The notes under the pieces were generated by a model. That model did no database searches, had not been told where the DNA came from, and worked only from the letters and a program-made list of their open reading frames with translations. Shown here piece by piece: positions 1 through 11,260 of a DNA stretch of 64,000 nt (positions are counted from its first letter, which is position 1; every line of letters starts with the position of its first letter). This DNA comes from Viscum album. Its lineage: Eukaryota > Streptophyta > Magnoliopsida > Santalales > Viscaceae. The stretch is taken from contig OY728121.1 of assembly GCA_963277665.1 (NCBI GenBank), positions 959,176,097 through 959,240,096 on the forward strand. The letters run 5' to 3'. The position numbers were made by a program, and so were the translations under genes.

Positions 1-2142
1 AAGATAACGCCTATTAGGGTTCTTAGTTACCCTCTAGTTCGTAAGGACGAGTGCCATATGATATAGGTACATGAGTGCTAATTATGTATGAAGGGTGGAT
101 GCCTTGTTAGAGGGTGAAGAGCCCATTTTTTGTGATGTATTATTTCCTAATTCTTGTGCCGTGATGTGACCCTAGAGGGGTGTTATGATATGTAGAGGCA
201 GGGAGGCCTTGTGGTTGTGGCAGCAGATGACACCTAGAGTGGAAAGATGCATCGGTTTATGCATGTGGGTGTCGGGGAGGAAAAAACTGATGAAGGAATG
301 GGATGGATGTGTTTGATGGATGCTTGGTGACTTGATTTAATGTTTATCTGCATTACTTTTGCACACTGCACAAGGTAGTTGGTCTTGCTTACCCTTCTTC
401 CGAAGGAGGCGAAGATGCACGTGGTATGACACGTGCTTTCTGTGTCTAGCTTCTCAAAGGAGAATGGGTCTATGCTCTTTCTATAGGCAGCAAAGACTCA
501 ACCGGTAGTACATATACTCACCGTGTTGATCCCCCTTGTGTTTAATAGCATAGAATGCTGTTCTAGAATTCCTGGGAATATGGAAAGTCATTCTGAAATG
601 AATATCTAAATAAATGGTGTTAACCCATGGGGTTGGTGTTCGATGAAACATAATGATGAGGTAGTAATCTTTTGAAAGAACAATTGACTTTGGGTGTGAT
701 GCTAATGAAATTTAATGAGGAATTGATCATGGTTAATTAATGTTTAAATAATTAATTAATTTAAAGTGGAATTGTTAAAAAATGGTAATGAAGGAATCTA
801 ATAAAGTTCATTAATTGGTTGTGTGATTATAGGATACCTAATCTTAGAAATAGCAGTCTTGAGTTCTAGAGACATTAGCTGTAGTTGAGATTATTACTAA
901 GTTATTATCATACTGTGGTTTTGAGTATAATATATTCTGTAATTTTGTGTTTCTATCCGCTACTCCACCCTGTCGGTAAGGGCAAGTGACACCCTGTGGA
1001 TTCTGAGCCCTAAGGGGGTGTTTTCCCCAACATTCTGGTGGGAGGATGAATGGTTGACTACCCCCTTTTTCCCTGCTCTCTTCTCTTGGTAGATACTTGT
1101 GTTGGAAGGCACAGTGCTTAGTTTTTCCCATATATGAGTGTAGAGGGATGTAATGGCTTGTGGTTATTCACACACATATATTCTAGATATACTATCCTAT
1201 AGACTACTATAGGTGTAACGTGTATAGGTTGTGATGGCTTGAGGATCATTACTCAGCGTATGGTCTGTGATGTCTTGAGGTATAATACCTGACGTATGAT
1301 ACACGTTATGTGAGATGTGGTGGCTCCCGTAAACTACCTAGTTATTTTGGTTGTAAGGATGGTGTGGTGCTTAGCCCAGGTGATTGCTTGCAAGCCTTTG
1401 TGGTGCACATGGGGTAGATTGTGGAGCTTAGCCTAGGTATATACGAGCAAGCCTTTGGAGAGAGATGCACGTGACGTATTTCGTTGGGGAAAAGCGGCAA
1501 ACCAGTGGGGAAGTAGTAGCAGGGTACCCTTGATATTCTTTATTATATGATATATTTTTGTATGCGTTACTCGGTGAGAGTAGCCATGGTGAGGTTGGGA
1601 ACTTATTATACCTGTTTAGGTGACGAGTTATTTTCACTTATTTTTTACTATGCATTAGCATGCTCTCTTTACTTTTTCACGAGAGGCTTCAGGTAGGATC
1701 CTACTGAGTATACTGTTATACTCACCCTACGTATATATAAACTATGTTTCAGGTCACATGGAGAAATTTGGAGAACAAGCTGTTTTCTACTAGCTTGGGG
1801 TTGCAGTAGCTGTTTGGGCTTGTTTTTGCTGCTTTTTTTACTTTCTGGTGAGTATTTGTAGTTTTCCCCTTTCAGTTTTAGAACATCTTCATGTCATTTC
1901 ATATGTGTATTTGGGTTTTCGTTTATATTGCAGTCTGAGTTGGAGTTGGTTGGTGTCTATCTTATCTCTCTCTTCCGCATGTGTTCTCCTAGAGGGTAAT
2001 GCCTCCCATTTTGTGTGTTACTATACCCTTGGTGATCATATCCAACCCGGGGCCTACTCGAGGCAGGACTCGGGGGTCATTATCTCCCTTCTCACATTTC
2101 CATCCTATGAGTGGTACACTCTGTTGGGAGGGGGATGTGACA
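1..2142 (+). repeat. Element N, 5' LTR (3' portion only)
   Basis: Direct copy of the last part of the 3' LTR at 5744-8520. Matching landmarks are the GGGTTCTTAGTTACCCTC word at 18, the AGAGTGGAAAGATGCATC word near 235, the TTAACCCATGGGGTTGGTG word near 620 and the terminal GTGACA at 2137-2142. It is about 630 bp shorter than the matching part of the 3' LTR because it lacks the duplications seen there. Near 1721-1770 a CTCACCCTACG stretch leads to a TTTCAGGTCACATGG acceptor-like site, a signature also present in the other LTR families of this window. The open frame at 1848-2201 crosses the LTR end and is not a gene. Confidence 0.85.
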
Positions 2143-2145
2143 GAG

Positions 2146-2157
2146 TGGTATTAGAGG
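2146..2157 (+). other. Primer binding site of element N (tRNA-iMet type)
   Basis: TGGTATTAGAGG lies 3 nt after the LTR end. It differs little from TGGTATCAGAGC, the usual complement of the initiator tRNA-Met 3' end in plant Gypsy elements. It fixes the 5' LTR end and the plus orientation. Confidence 0.85.
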
Positions 2158-2529
2158 TCGGGTTGAGGGATAGGATGGAGTTTGGAGTTAGGCGTAGGTG
2201 AGGCTGCATGGTTTGGTAGGAAAATAGTGTCATTCATGTTTATCAAGTGAGTTAAACACTGGAGACCGGCTGAGACATAGGCGTTTAGGCCCCCCTATGA
2301 TATTATGTTTGGACCTTTATGTTTACAATGGATACTAAACAAGGTAATATTAGATGTAGGGTAGAGACATAGGATGGATCATGCATCATTCTTCTTGTAC
2401 CTGTTTATGAATGGGTGTACCATGGGATAAGTTAACCTAAAATGAATGAAAGAAAAAAAATAAATTAATTAATGTTGAGTCTTCCATATTCCAGGTGTAG
2501 GAGCTCTAACGGTTTGTTATATTACATGT

Positions 2530-2880
2530 ATGGCTCTGGGTCGACGTCCTCATCCGGTATGCGTCTAAAATGTCTAGCAGGCTATTCCAGCAGAATGCCA
2601 CAGTGTAGAGGTTGAAGACGAAGAATCATGGAGGAAGACACTTCAAGAGTTTCAGCACCGGAGTCTGCATAAGTACGAGGAATCCATTTCAGATGCATTC
2701 ATGGAAGACTGGTTGGAGGAGGTCGAGATAGGATTCAGTTAGATTCATGCTCGGAAGAAGCACTGGGTGTCCTTGGTTGTGACGATGCTGTGTGGAGCAG
2801 CGAGGTAGTGGCGGTTCTTGTTCCTCGGGGATCATGAGGAGCCAGCAATCTCTTGAGAGGAGGAATTCTCCAATACATGT
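2530..2880 (+). pseudogene. Element N, gag N-terminal remnant
   Basis: One frame from ATG 2530 reads for about 115 codons, interrupted by a few stops (TAA or TAG). It shows the pattern of the plant Gypsy capsid domain: an acidic stretch, then EDWLEEVEIGF, then VSLVVTMLCGAAR followed by a stop and W, where family members have a Trp pair. The family product is the capsid precursor that packages element RNA in cytoplasmic particles. Here only the first part of the domain remains, with no zinc knuckle and no pol downstream, so no functional protein is expected. The start is chosen because it opens the longest consistent frame after the PBS leader. An alternative is a chance frame, which the ordered motif match makes less likely. 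Confidence 0.55.
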
Positions 2881-3210
2881 GTTGGGGCAGCGTTTTGCTT
2901 GTTTTGTGCGGTGTTGGAGGTAATGTGTGTATGATAAATCCTAAATTATGGGGGTGGGAAGACCTAATCCCTAATCGAGACGCATTAATGTGGATGCGAT
3001 TAAACCCATGTAGGCAAGTCAGTGCCACCTAAAAAGGATAATATCGTGACAGGGGGGAAGGAATTCCCTAACACATATAGTTACTATGGTGGTTGGAATC
3101 CTATTATGATGAGAGACCTGAGAGGTATCTTGCGGGGTGGTTGTTCAGACCTTTCCCTTTTTATGAGTTTTTTTATTCTTGAGGACGATAATGTTTTGAT
3201 AGGTATCTGT
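2881..3210 (+). other. Element N, internal 3' end with polypurine-like tracts
   Basis: No coding sequence is recognisable. A purine run (AGGGGGGAAGGA) lies at 3050-3061. Just before the proposed LTR start is TTCTTGAGGACGATAATG, resembling the 'gaggacga' pol end that many plant Gypsy elements carry ahead of the 3' LTR. Small open frames here on both strands show no family features. Confidence 0.45.
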
Positions 3211-3801
3211 TGTAATGGCCTGAACCTCTCTGTTCCATTACATTGTAGAAATTTGGTGTGGAGAAAGACGACACGTGTTATAATAATAAATTTTTTTGAT
3301 AATAACAATTGATAAGGGTGGCGTGAAAATATTTGTTGTTAATTAGATTAAATGGTTTTAATTTAATCATTGGGAAATAAAATAAATAAAATTAAAAGTA
3401 TTCAATGAGGGGAGCCGCATGGAATAAATTATAAAGAAATAAATTATAATATATGAGCTGCATGTAATAAATTATAAAGGAATGAAATGCATTGGGCGCA
3501 ACCCCTTACAGCTAAATCCAACTTGTCTTTTGGAATATTAAAATAATTATAATAATATTCATTTAATAGATTATAAAAATAATAATAATAAAATGATAAT
3601 GAAGAATGGAAGGGGTTCCCAATCCGTGCGTGAATATCATGTGATTTGAGAGAGGTAGTAATTATAAGATAATATTGAGTGCTAATAATAATAATTATTA
3701 TTAATGATAATGATGGTGACCTGTTGATGAAATTGAAGGAGGATTTATTGCTATAAAAAAAATAATGGTAATGGTGGATTTTGTGTGTAATAAATAGAGA
3801 G

Positions 3802-3920
3802 TTTCCATAATATGGAGAGTTTCCATTAATTTGTATGTTTCCATAATGTTGGTAGATTCTATAAATTTAGATATTTCCATAATGTTGTTGTTTCCATAAT
3901 GTAGGGTGTTTCCATAATGA
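3802..3920 (+). repeat. Irregular TTTCCAT word cluster
   Basis: TTTCCAT occurs at about 3802, 3820, 3838, 3873, 3891 and 3909, four of the six continuing as AATG. Spacing is near 18 or 35 bp, suggesting an imperfect minisatellite of about 18 bp. On the minus strand it reads as repeated MET-containing peptides in an open frame, which I take as a by-product. Confidence 0.6.
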
Positions 3921-4659
3921 TGGGTTCTATTATTATTAATTGTATTAATAATAAAGTTGAAGTGAGAAATGGAGTTAGGCATTAATTGGGAGAAGAAATG
4001 GTGAATGAAGAATTATATTGGATAGAGAAAACGGAATGATATAAACAAATTAAAATAAATTAAATAAATTAATCAAGGCAGTGATGGGGCGTGTTGGACA
4101 TGGAGAAAAGGAAGGGGGAGGTGCCACTTTTTGTGGAGTGGGTGTATGATTGGAAATAAATTGGAGAGGGAGTGTGAGAATTAAAAGGAGAAGTAATAAA
4201 AGAAAAGAAAATGAAATCAATTAAGGAGAAAGGGAGTGAGGCGCACCAAATTGGAGAGAGAGTGGTTTGTGGATTTGGGTATTTGAAATAAATCAATTAA
4301 AAATAATAATATAATAATCATGTTATTGTTTCTATTGATAAAACACTTTTTCCACCGTAACTTATTCGTGTGACCTCAGTTTCACGAACTGTCTATTGCA
4401 GTGCGACCCAGATTCAGAGACGGACATTTCAAGTCCAATATTAGAAGCATTTTTCGGGTTTTTGGATCAGGTACCTGAAGCTCTCATAAAATAATAGATT
4501 TAATAATATTATTAAAAATTTGACCCGCCATAACTCCAGCGTGCGACGTCCGATTGAATCTCTTCGGTGACGATGTGATCCTTTCATTAATATCATCTAT
4601 TCAAGTCTAATGTGGAATATTAAATTATCATTCGTGGCTCGAGTCCATATAACAGCAAA

Positions 4660-4682
4660 TATTATTATTATTATTATTATTA
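4660..4682 (+). repeat. (ATT)n microsatellite
   Basis: About seven consecutive ATT units inside the N 3' LTR. Confidence 0.9.
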
Positions 4683-5655
4683 CAGGATATTCTATTCAAC
4701 ATATCTCTTTCATGCGGTGTTGGAATGGTGAACCGTCTGTGACGTTGAAACCCTGAAATTAAGAAGGATAAATCAATGACCAAAAATCCTATATTAATTA
4801 TTCCTATGGCTTGGGGTGTTTTTCGCAGTCAACCCACGTGGGTTAATGCGATCCTTTTTTTAATGGGGAATTAAGTGTATCTCAAACTGTCACCCCATTA
4901 AATCTTCAAAAGGGACAAGGCATCATCCCCTCTAGTTCTTCCTCCTTGTTCTCGGCTATGAGATTCTAGAACCTTTCAATCCATCCCATAATAGTTGCAG
5001 AATCAAACTTCACTCCCCAGATCGATTCAGCTCTATTTTGAAGTAACCAAGCTGTATCGATCAATCTTCGATATAAGGTATGTTTTTATCGTCGTTCATT
5101 TGGGATCATCATCCCATCTTTATCCTTTCAATATTATAGCATGTAATCTCCACGCTTCTAATGGTGTTTTCTTGTGGTTTGGTTGGTGTATACGTACCGT
5201 GGGATCCTCGGATGGATGCAGTTGTCACAAGAGGAGGATCGTGACCCCTTGTGTGGATAAAGAACGTCCAGAACTCTTCGAGGTAGGAGATTCGTGGATT
5301 CTTTAATTGTTTATGTGAAATCATAGAGTTATCATGATTTGGCCTTTAGATCCCAATGAAATTGACCTAATTAAATACTTGAATAGGATTAAAATAATTT
5401 TTTTGATCACATCTTGTTGATTTGTATCGTGATAACGGTTAGCCTCATGTTTTTCTAGATAGAGTGATATCTATGCTTGCTTTAATTAGTTGTTCGCTCT
5501 TGATGGAAATTGATAAAGAACGTAAAGAGGGAATTAATTGATAATTAATTGGATAATGATAAAGAGGCATCTAAATGAATCTGGTTGTTGTCATTGTCAT
5601 AGTTGTTCTAATTTGATGTTAATTAAATTTTCATAGTAAGCATGTTAAATCTTTT

Positions 5656-5786
5656 GTGATATCTTACTGATTAGGTTTCCTAGAATTGGAACCTATGAAT
5701 TGAATCTGTTAATTCAAGAGGGATTAAGGAACTGGTTGGTTGATAAAATATAACGCCTGGTAGGGTTCTTAGTTACCCTCTTGTTC
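5656..5786 (+). repeat. Duplicated block A, copy 1
   Basis: About 130 bp that recurs at 6282-6411 with few changes: both run from a GTGATA word through ATTCAAGAGGGATTAAGG to TTACCCTCTTGTTC. The 5' LTR enters the window inside this block and does not show a second copy. Confidence 0.85.
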
Positions 5787-6281
5787 ATACAGCTGAGTCC
5801 CTTATGCTTTAGAGCAATGAGTTCTCATTATGTATGAAGGCTGTATTCCTTGTTAAAGGTCCAAGATCCCATTTTATTTGATGTTTTATTTCCTACTGCT
5901 TGTGTTATGATGTGACCTTGGAGGGGTGTTGTGATATGTGGAGGCAGGGAGGCCTTGTGTTTGTGGCAGCGGATGATGCCTAGAGTGGAGAGATGCATCG
6001 GTTTATGCATGTGTGTGTTAGGGAGAACACCAAGGATGATGGTATGGGATGGATTTGATGGCTGGATGTTGTTGGTTTTGTTTGGTTGTTTATCTGCTTT
6101 ACTTTTCCCCACTTCTGAATGCAGCTGGTCTTGCTTACCCTTCTTCCAAAGGAGGCGAAGACACGCGGGGTATTCCACGTGCTTTCTGTGTTTAGCCTCT
6201 TGGGGGAGAATTTGGAAAAGTAAATCACTCATGGCTATAAAGCATAAGGCACTCACCCTAAAGCACAAGGCACTCGGACTT

Positions 6282-6411
6282 GTGATAGCTTACTGATTTG
6301 GTATCCCATAATTGGAACTGACAAATTGAATCTGTTAATTCAAGAGGGATTAAGGAACTGGTTGGTTGATAAAATATAACTCATGTAGGGTTCTTAGTTA
6401 CCCTCTTGTTC
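6282..6411 (+). repeat. Duplicated block A, copy 2
   Basis: Second copy of the 5656-5786 block. It is preceded by a short CACAAGGCACTC repetition (6240-6275) and followed by sequence that partly restates the LTR. It is absent from the 5' LTR, so the duplication arose in this LTR copy after insertion or in its source copy. Confidence 0.85.
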
Positions 6412-6466
6412 AAGGAAGGTGGTCTTGTTTACCCTCATACCAAGCATTATATTTTATCAACCAACC
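6360..6466. repeat. 20-bp perfect inverted repeat within duplicated LTR
   Basis: Positions 6360-6379 and 6447-6466 are exact reverse complements, separated by 67 bp. The right arm sits in the middle of otherwise directly duplicated LTR sequence, so it is an inverted scrap of block A. Confidence 0.85.
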
Positions 6467-6503
6467 ACGGAAAGCACGTGCTTTCTGTTCTTACCCTTCA
6501 TCA

Positions 6504-6725
6504 GTTTATGAATGTGGGTTTTAGGGAGGACAACAGTGATGATGGAATTGGATGGATGTGTTTGTTGGATGCTTGGTGTCTTGATTGAATGTTTATTTGC
6601 AGAAGATGATTCCTAGAGTGGAAAGATGCATCATTTTATGAATGTGAGTTTTGGGGAGGACAGCAGTGATGATGGAATGGGATGGATGTGTTTGTTGGAT
6701 TCTTGGTGTCTTGATTGAATATTTA
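6504..6725 (+). repeat. Tandem duplication of about 130 bp in N 3' LTR
   Basis: 6504-6595 and 6634-6725 are near-identical: both contain TTTATGAATGTG, a GGGAGGAC word, GATGATGGAAT and TTGGTGTCTTGATTGAAT. A third, more diverged copy lies at 6004-6110 and the single 5' LTR equivalent at about 250-345. Confidence 0.8.
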
Positions 6726-8520
6726 ACTGCTTTAATTTTCCCCACTACTCAACGCATCTTTTCTTGCTTACCCTTCATACAATGGAATTTAAGACAGACA
6801 TGGTATTCCACGTGCATTCCGTGTCTAGCTCCTCAAAGGATAATGGGTCTACACTCTTTCTATAGGCGGCAAAGACTAGACGGGTAGTACATCTACTCAC
6901 CGTGTTGATCCTCCTTGTGTTTAGTAGCATAGAATGCATTTCTAGAATACGTGGGAATATGGGAAGTAATTACGAAATGAATATCTTAATAAAAGGTGTT
7001 AACCCATGGGGTTGGTGTTCGTTGAAACATAATGATGTGGTAGTAATATTTTGAAAGAACAATTGACTTTGGGTGTGATGCTAATGAAATTTAATGAGGA
7101 ATTGTTCATGGTTAATTAATGTCTAATGAATTAATTAACATAATATGGAATTGATAAAAAAGGGAATAAAGGAATCTAATAAGGATCATTAATTTTTTTT
7201 GTGCTTATAGGTTACCTATTCATAGAAAGAGAATTATAGAGTTCGAGAGATGTTATCTGCAGTTGAGAGTAAGACTAGGTTATGCCCATAGTGTGATTGT
7301 GAGTATAATATATTCTTTACTTTTTGTGTGTCTATACGCTACGCCACCATTTCGGTAAGAGAAACTGACACCCATGGGATTCTAAGCCCTGGGGGTGTCT
7401 TCCCCATCATTCTGGTGGGTGGATGAATGGATAACTACCCACTTTGACCCCGCTCTCTTCTCTTGGAAGATACTTGTTCTGGTAGGCACAGTGGTTAGTT
7501 TTTCCCAAATATGTGGGTAGAGGGCTGTAATGGCTTGTGGTTATTCACAAAAATATATGCTGTATATAGTATCCTATGGACTACTATAGGTGTAACGTGT
7601 ATAGGTTGTGATGTCTTGAGGATCCTTACTCAGAATATGGGATGTGATGGCTTGAGGTATAATACCCGACGTATGATATAGGTTATGAGAGATGTGGTAG
7701 CTCCCGAAAACAACTTGGTTGTTTTGGTTTTGAGGATGGTGTGGTGCTTAACCCAGGTGTCTAAGGTAAATCCTTTTTGGTGCACGTGGTGCGGATTGTG
7801 GAGCTTATCCCAGGTATATACGGGAAATCCATGGGAGAGAGATGCACAGGACATATGTTGTTGGGGTAAAGTGGAAAACCAGTGGGGAAGTAGTAGCGGG
7901 GTACCCTTGATATTCTTTATTATATGATATATTCTTGTATATGTTTCTTATTGAGAGTATCCATGGTGAGGATGGGAACATAGTATACATGTTTAGGTGA
8001 CGAGTTAGTTTCACTTGTTGTTCACTGTGATTTGGCAAGCTCTCTTTACTTTTGCATAAGAGGCTTCAGGGAGGATCCTACTGAGTATAATGTTATACTC
8101 ACCCTACGTATACATAAACTGTTTTTCAGGTCACATGGAGAAGGTTGGAGATCAAGCGGGTTTTTAGTAGCTTGGGGTTGCAGGAACTATTCGAGTTTTT
8201 TGTTTCTGTTGTTTTTACTTTCTTCTGAGTACTTGTAATTTTCCCCTTTCAGTTGTAGTACATCTACATGTCATTTCATATGTGTTCTTGAGTTTTCATT
8301 TATATTGAAGTCTGAGTTGGAGTTGGTTGGTGTCTATCTTATCTCTCTCTTCTGAAAGTGTTCTCTTATAGGGTAATGCCTCCCATTTTGTGTGTTACTA
8401 TACCCTCAGTTCCATTCGCCAACTCAGGGCCTACTGGAGATGGGACTAGGGGGGTCATTATCTCCCTTCTCACATTTCCTACCCAGGAGGGGTACACATT
8501 GTGGGGGAGGGGTCGTGACA

Positions 8521-9176
8521 AGAAGACATAGTGGTTTTTCGTGTCACATTAAAATGAAAGGAGATATATGGTTAATAGATACATTTTGATTATGAAACAT
8601 GTTTACATTTTTTCTATTTTTACAATATAATTTATCTTATACTATTTTCATTATTATAGACTAAATATTATATTATATTCCATTATTTGTTTCCAAAATA
8701 CTTTTACTGACACTTGTCTTAGGCCTCCATTGATTCTTGCGAAGTTTCATGGTTATAGGTTCGGATAATAATAAAGTACCTACGTTTAATGGATAATTGG
8801 GGTAAATGTTGGAGCATGGATGAGGGGAAAAAATGTTAGGAAAAATTTTGGGGATTGTTATTATGTCTTATATAAATTCCATTGAACCATGAAACTAGTA
8901 TGAAAATACATGTTTAAGGTAGTGGTTGATGGAATTTAATGAAGTTCTGTTTTTATTTTCAAACGTTTGATTATTTTTTATTATTTACTTTTTTATTGTT
9001 TATATTTTTTTATATTGTTTTATTATTACAGTTATGAATGTACAGTAATAAAAAATTACTCATTTGGCCCTAAATACTTTTCAAGAGCCTCTCGAATATG
9101 TGGAGGTGTGCCATACTTCATTTAAAAAATTGACTTGGTGAACATATTTAGTGGCATGCGGGCGAGGATTTTAACA
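8521..9176 (+). repeat. Element H, 5' LTR remnant
   Basis: Aligns by eye with 57770-58434, the end of H's 3' LTR. Shared landmarks in order are an AGTGG-GTTTTT-GTGT word, AAGGTTAATAG-like and CAGTATTTTCATTA-like words, a TTATTTAC run, and ACTTTTCA-AGCCTCT followed by a GGTGTGCC/GGTGCACC word. It ends TTTTAACA, directly before a degenerate primer binding site. The left part of the LTR was displaced by element N and is outside the window. Divergence between the two H LTRs is high, fitting H as the oldest layer. Confidence 0.72.
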
Positions 9177-9178
9177 AT

Positions 9179-9190
9179 TGGTGTCAATGA
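9179..9190 (+). other. Degenerate primer binding site of element H
   Basis: TGGTGTCAATGA, 2 nt after the LTR end, matches TGGTATCAGAGC at 8 of 12 positions. The leader 9191-9373 that follows shows nothing else I recognise. Confidence 0.6.
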
Positions 9191-9373
9191 AATTTTATTT
9201 TTTTGGTTTAATAATGTTTAGGGAGATATAAGATAGGAGTCTAGGATGTGTTTTGATTTGGAAATGATCTTGTTCATGAGACTAGTAAACCCATGTGTGA
9301 AGGAAAACCCATGTTCCTAGGGTGTTATTGTTATTAATTATGTTTTCTTGTTATCATTTGATGATAACTCACC

Positions 9374-10995
9374 ATGGCTGATGAACATCTGGGTGATGTA
9401 CCTATTTTAAGAGATGTTACTCATGGGGTAATATGGCATGATATCATACATAAATGAATCAATTTAGGGACATTAGTATTTATGTAACATGTATCATATT
9501 AGGCACACAAGAGAAACAATGTTATCGATGGGATATAGAAAATGAAAATAGTTTTCAATGCCTTTATAGTTTTAAATGGAAGATCTCAATACTAAAAATA
9601 TGATGGTTTAAATTTATAGTTGTTAAACCAAATGGGTAAATTTGTTCTTAATATGGGTTTTTAAAAAAAATTGAAATTAAATATCTGAAAATGGTGTCAA
9701 ATAGTTGGTGGGTAATTATATAAGTGTTTTTAATTTCTGTTTTCATGACCGAGGATAGGGATAGATCAGAGTAGTGAGGATGTTATGAATTATATGTTGG
9801 GATAGTGTATGTGGGGTTCATTATTTATGGAATGTTTTTAACCCTCATTTTTTTAAATATAATGAAAAATTTTATGCGACCTGAGATTTGTTTATATTAT
9901 AGAGAGATTCTACCATGAAAATGGTTTTTAGTTGGTCAGTAAGTGGATATTGCTCAGAATGAATTTCTAATAGTGGGAAAAGTGCCAATTTTTTTTTCTA
10001 ATTGACATGGTTGAATAGTATTTGAAAGATCAATTTGATCAATTTTTTTACATTATGGAGTGACACTCAGGGTAAGTAGCTCTAGGTATGTTTGATCTGA
10101 TGAGAGAGTTTCTTCTACAACACCCACTAGAATTTTCGGAAGAGAGTGAACCTAAGGCCTCACTGTTTTGGATCGAAACTATATGGAATATTATGGATCA
10201 ATAAGAGACTCATATTGAGAAATAATTATTTTAGTATATTAAATATTTCACATACATATGAATCACTGATGGGAAATTATGGTTAGTGATTAAGAGATAG
10301 AAAATATGGCATGGAGGAACATTCAGTTGATGTTCCTATAAATTTTTTACCCAAATACCATAAGGATGGAGAGGACATTGGAGTTTGTGAGGTTCAACCA
10401 GGTGAATATGTCATTGATGTATTATTCTAATTGATTCACTAACTTTTTACTCTTTGTCTTATCTTTTTTAGGGGATGGAATATATGTAGATAAATATAAT
10501 TATTATGGAATTGGAAATGATATCATGTCCTTGGTGAATATATTAAAACTAAAAATGTTTTATGATATAATAAATTAGGATTTCATTTATAAGGGGACCA
10601 AAAAGGAGTTTTATATTGGTGGGAATGTGGAATTAGTTTGGTAATATGGTGGTATGTCCATAGATAGTATGAAGTGATGTAGTGGAATCATTAACCATGG
10701 AGGTAGTGCGAAGAGTTTCCAGGGGAGATAATTATCCACTCAGGGAAGAGGTCATGTTCTTTTCTATAAATGTGGAAAGAATAGTCACATGAGTGTTCAG
10801 TTTTATTCACACCATTAAAGTTCCAAACATTCATTATGAGGGGACGCCTACAAAGGTTATGTAAGAACAATCGACTGATGGTTGGTGAGGAAGAATCCAA
10901 CCCAATATACTGTATCCATAGAGGATCTTCTACATCATATAAAATTTTATTTTTTGTGTGGTGAGAATGATCATCTACTAACTATGATATGATTC
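9374..10995 (+). pseudogene. Element H, gag pseudogene
   Basis: Reads from a plausible ATG at 9374 (MADEHLGDVP...) but is broken by many stops and frameshifts. Three family landmarks survive in order. Near 10119-10190 there is QHPLEFSEESEP followed by LFWIETIW, matching the start of the plant Gypsy capsid domain. At about 10755-10808 there is a first zinc knuckle reading F-Y-K-C-G-K-N-S-H-M with its outer cysteines lost. At about 10955-10990 there is a second knuckle, C-G-E-N-D-H-L-L-T, across a small indel. Gag would form the particle and bind element RNA. Roughly 1.6 kb is typical for the family, so the gene is full length but dead. Confidence 0.6.
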
Positions 10996-11021
10996 TTGTA
11001 GGTTCCATTTTTTCTAGTGAT

Positions 11022-11260
11022 CTATTTTATTTGAGATCATTTGACTCTTTTATAAATTTATGAATTGTAAATGGATTTAATTTGATTGAAATTATCATCT
11101 TTGCGGTTATATTGATCAATACACTGTATGGGTTGTGATTGGAGGTAATCTATGTTAGTAAATGGGTTTCCCATAAGGTTGGTTATTATCATTTAACTTG
11201 GTACATATATGTATTTATATTTATAATTTTGACGTTCTTGGGGATTGGACTAGAGGTAAT
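11022..11260 (+). pseudogene. Element H, protease remnant
   Basis: At 11022-11057 the frame reads LFYLRSFDSFIN, which lines up with the aspartic protease active-site pattern L-F-D-x-G-(S/A)-(S/T)-H-S-F-I. The catalytic Asp codon has become TAT (Tyr) and the Gly codon AGA. About 170 bp later, 11228-11250 reads FDVLGDW, a shortened form of the conserved D-V-I-L-G-M-D-W. The 192 bp after it (11261-11452) are the protease-RT linker and end at the array insertion. The enzyme would have processed the Gag-Pol precursor; it is inactive here. Confidence 0.6.

Larger units (their letters stand above)
1..8520 (+). mobile_element. Element N: non-autonomous LTR retrotransposon with giant LTRs (5' end outside window)
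   Basis: Positions 1-2142 and about 5744-8520 are the same sequence in direct orientation, both ending in GTGACA. The first copy is followed at once by a tRNA-iMet-type primer binding site, the second by unrelated sequence that belongs to element H. This is the layout of the end of a 5' LTR, an internal domain and a 3' LTR. The internal domain is only about 1.07 kb and holds a broken gag piece; no protease, RT or integrase is visible. The element sits inside the 5' LTR of H, because 8521 onward aligns with the middle of H's 3' LTR (about 57770 onward). The 5' target duplication lies outside the window; the 3' flank begins AGAAG. The LTR pair is clear, the start of the 3' LTR less so. Confidence 0.82.
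3211..8520 (+). repeat. Element N, 3' LTR (about 5.3 kb, rearranged)
   Basis: The right end is firm: GTGACA at 8515-8520, where sequence matching the 5' LTR stops. The left end is proposed at TGTAATGGCC (3211), after the pol-end-like signature. The 5' counterpart of 3211-5743 is outside the window, so this boundary rests on motif only. AT-rich U3-like sequence fills 3300-4330. Further landmarks are a TTTCCAT word cluster, an (ATT)n run and a probable leader near 4900-4990. From 5744 the 5' LTR copy can be followed to the end, with extra duplicated blocks at 6220-6730. No gene is supported in this span. Confidence 0.65.

Noticed and set aside
1848..2201. 117-codon plus-strand frame
   Set aside because: Crosses the 5' LTR/internal junction and is disrupted in the 3' LTR copy (8200-8589).
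5828..6296. Overlapping open frames on both strands (146, 121 and 82 codons)
   Set aside because: They fall inside N's LTR and are not preserved in the 5' LTR copy.
10691..10900. 69-codon minus-strand frame
   Set aside because: Antisense of H's gag zinc-knuckle region, which explains the sequence on the plus strand.
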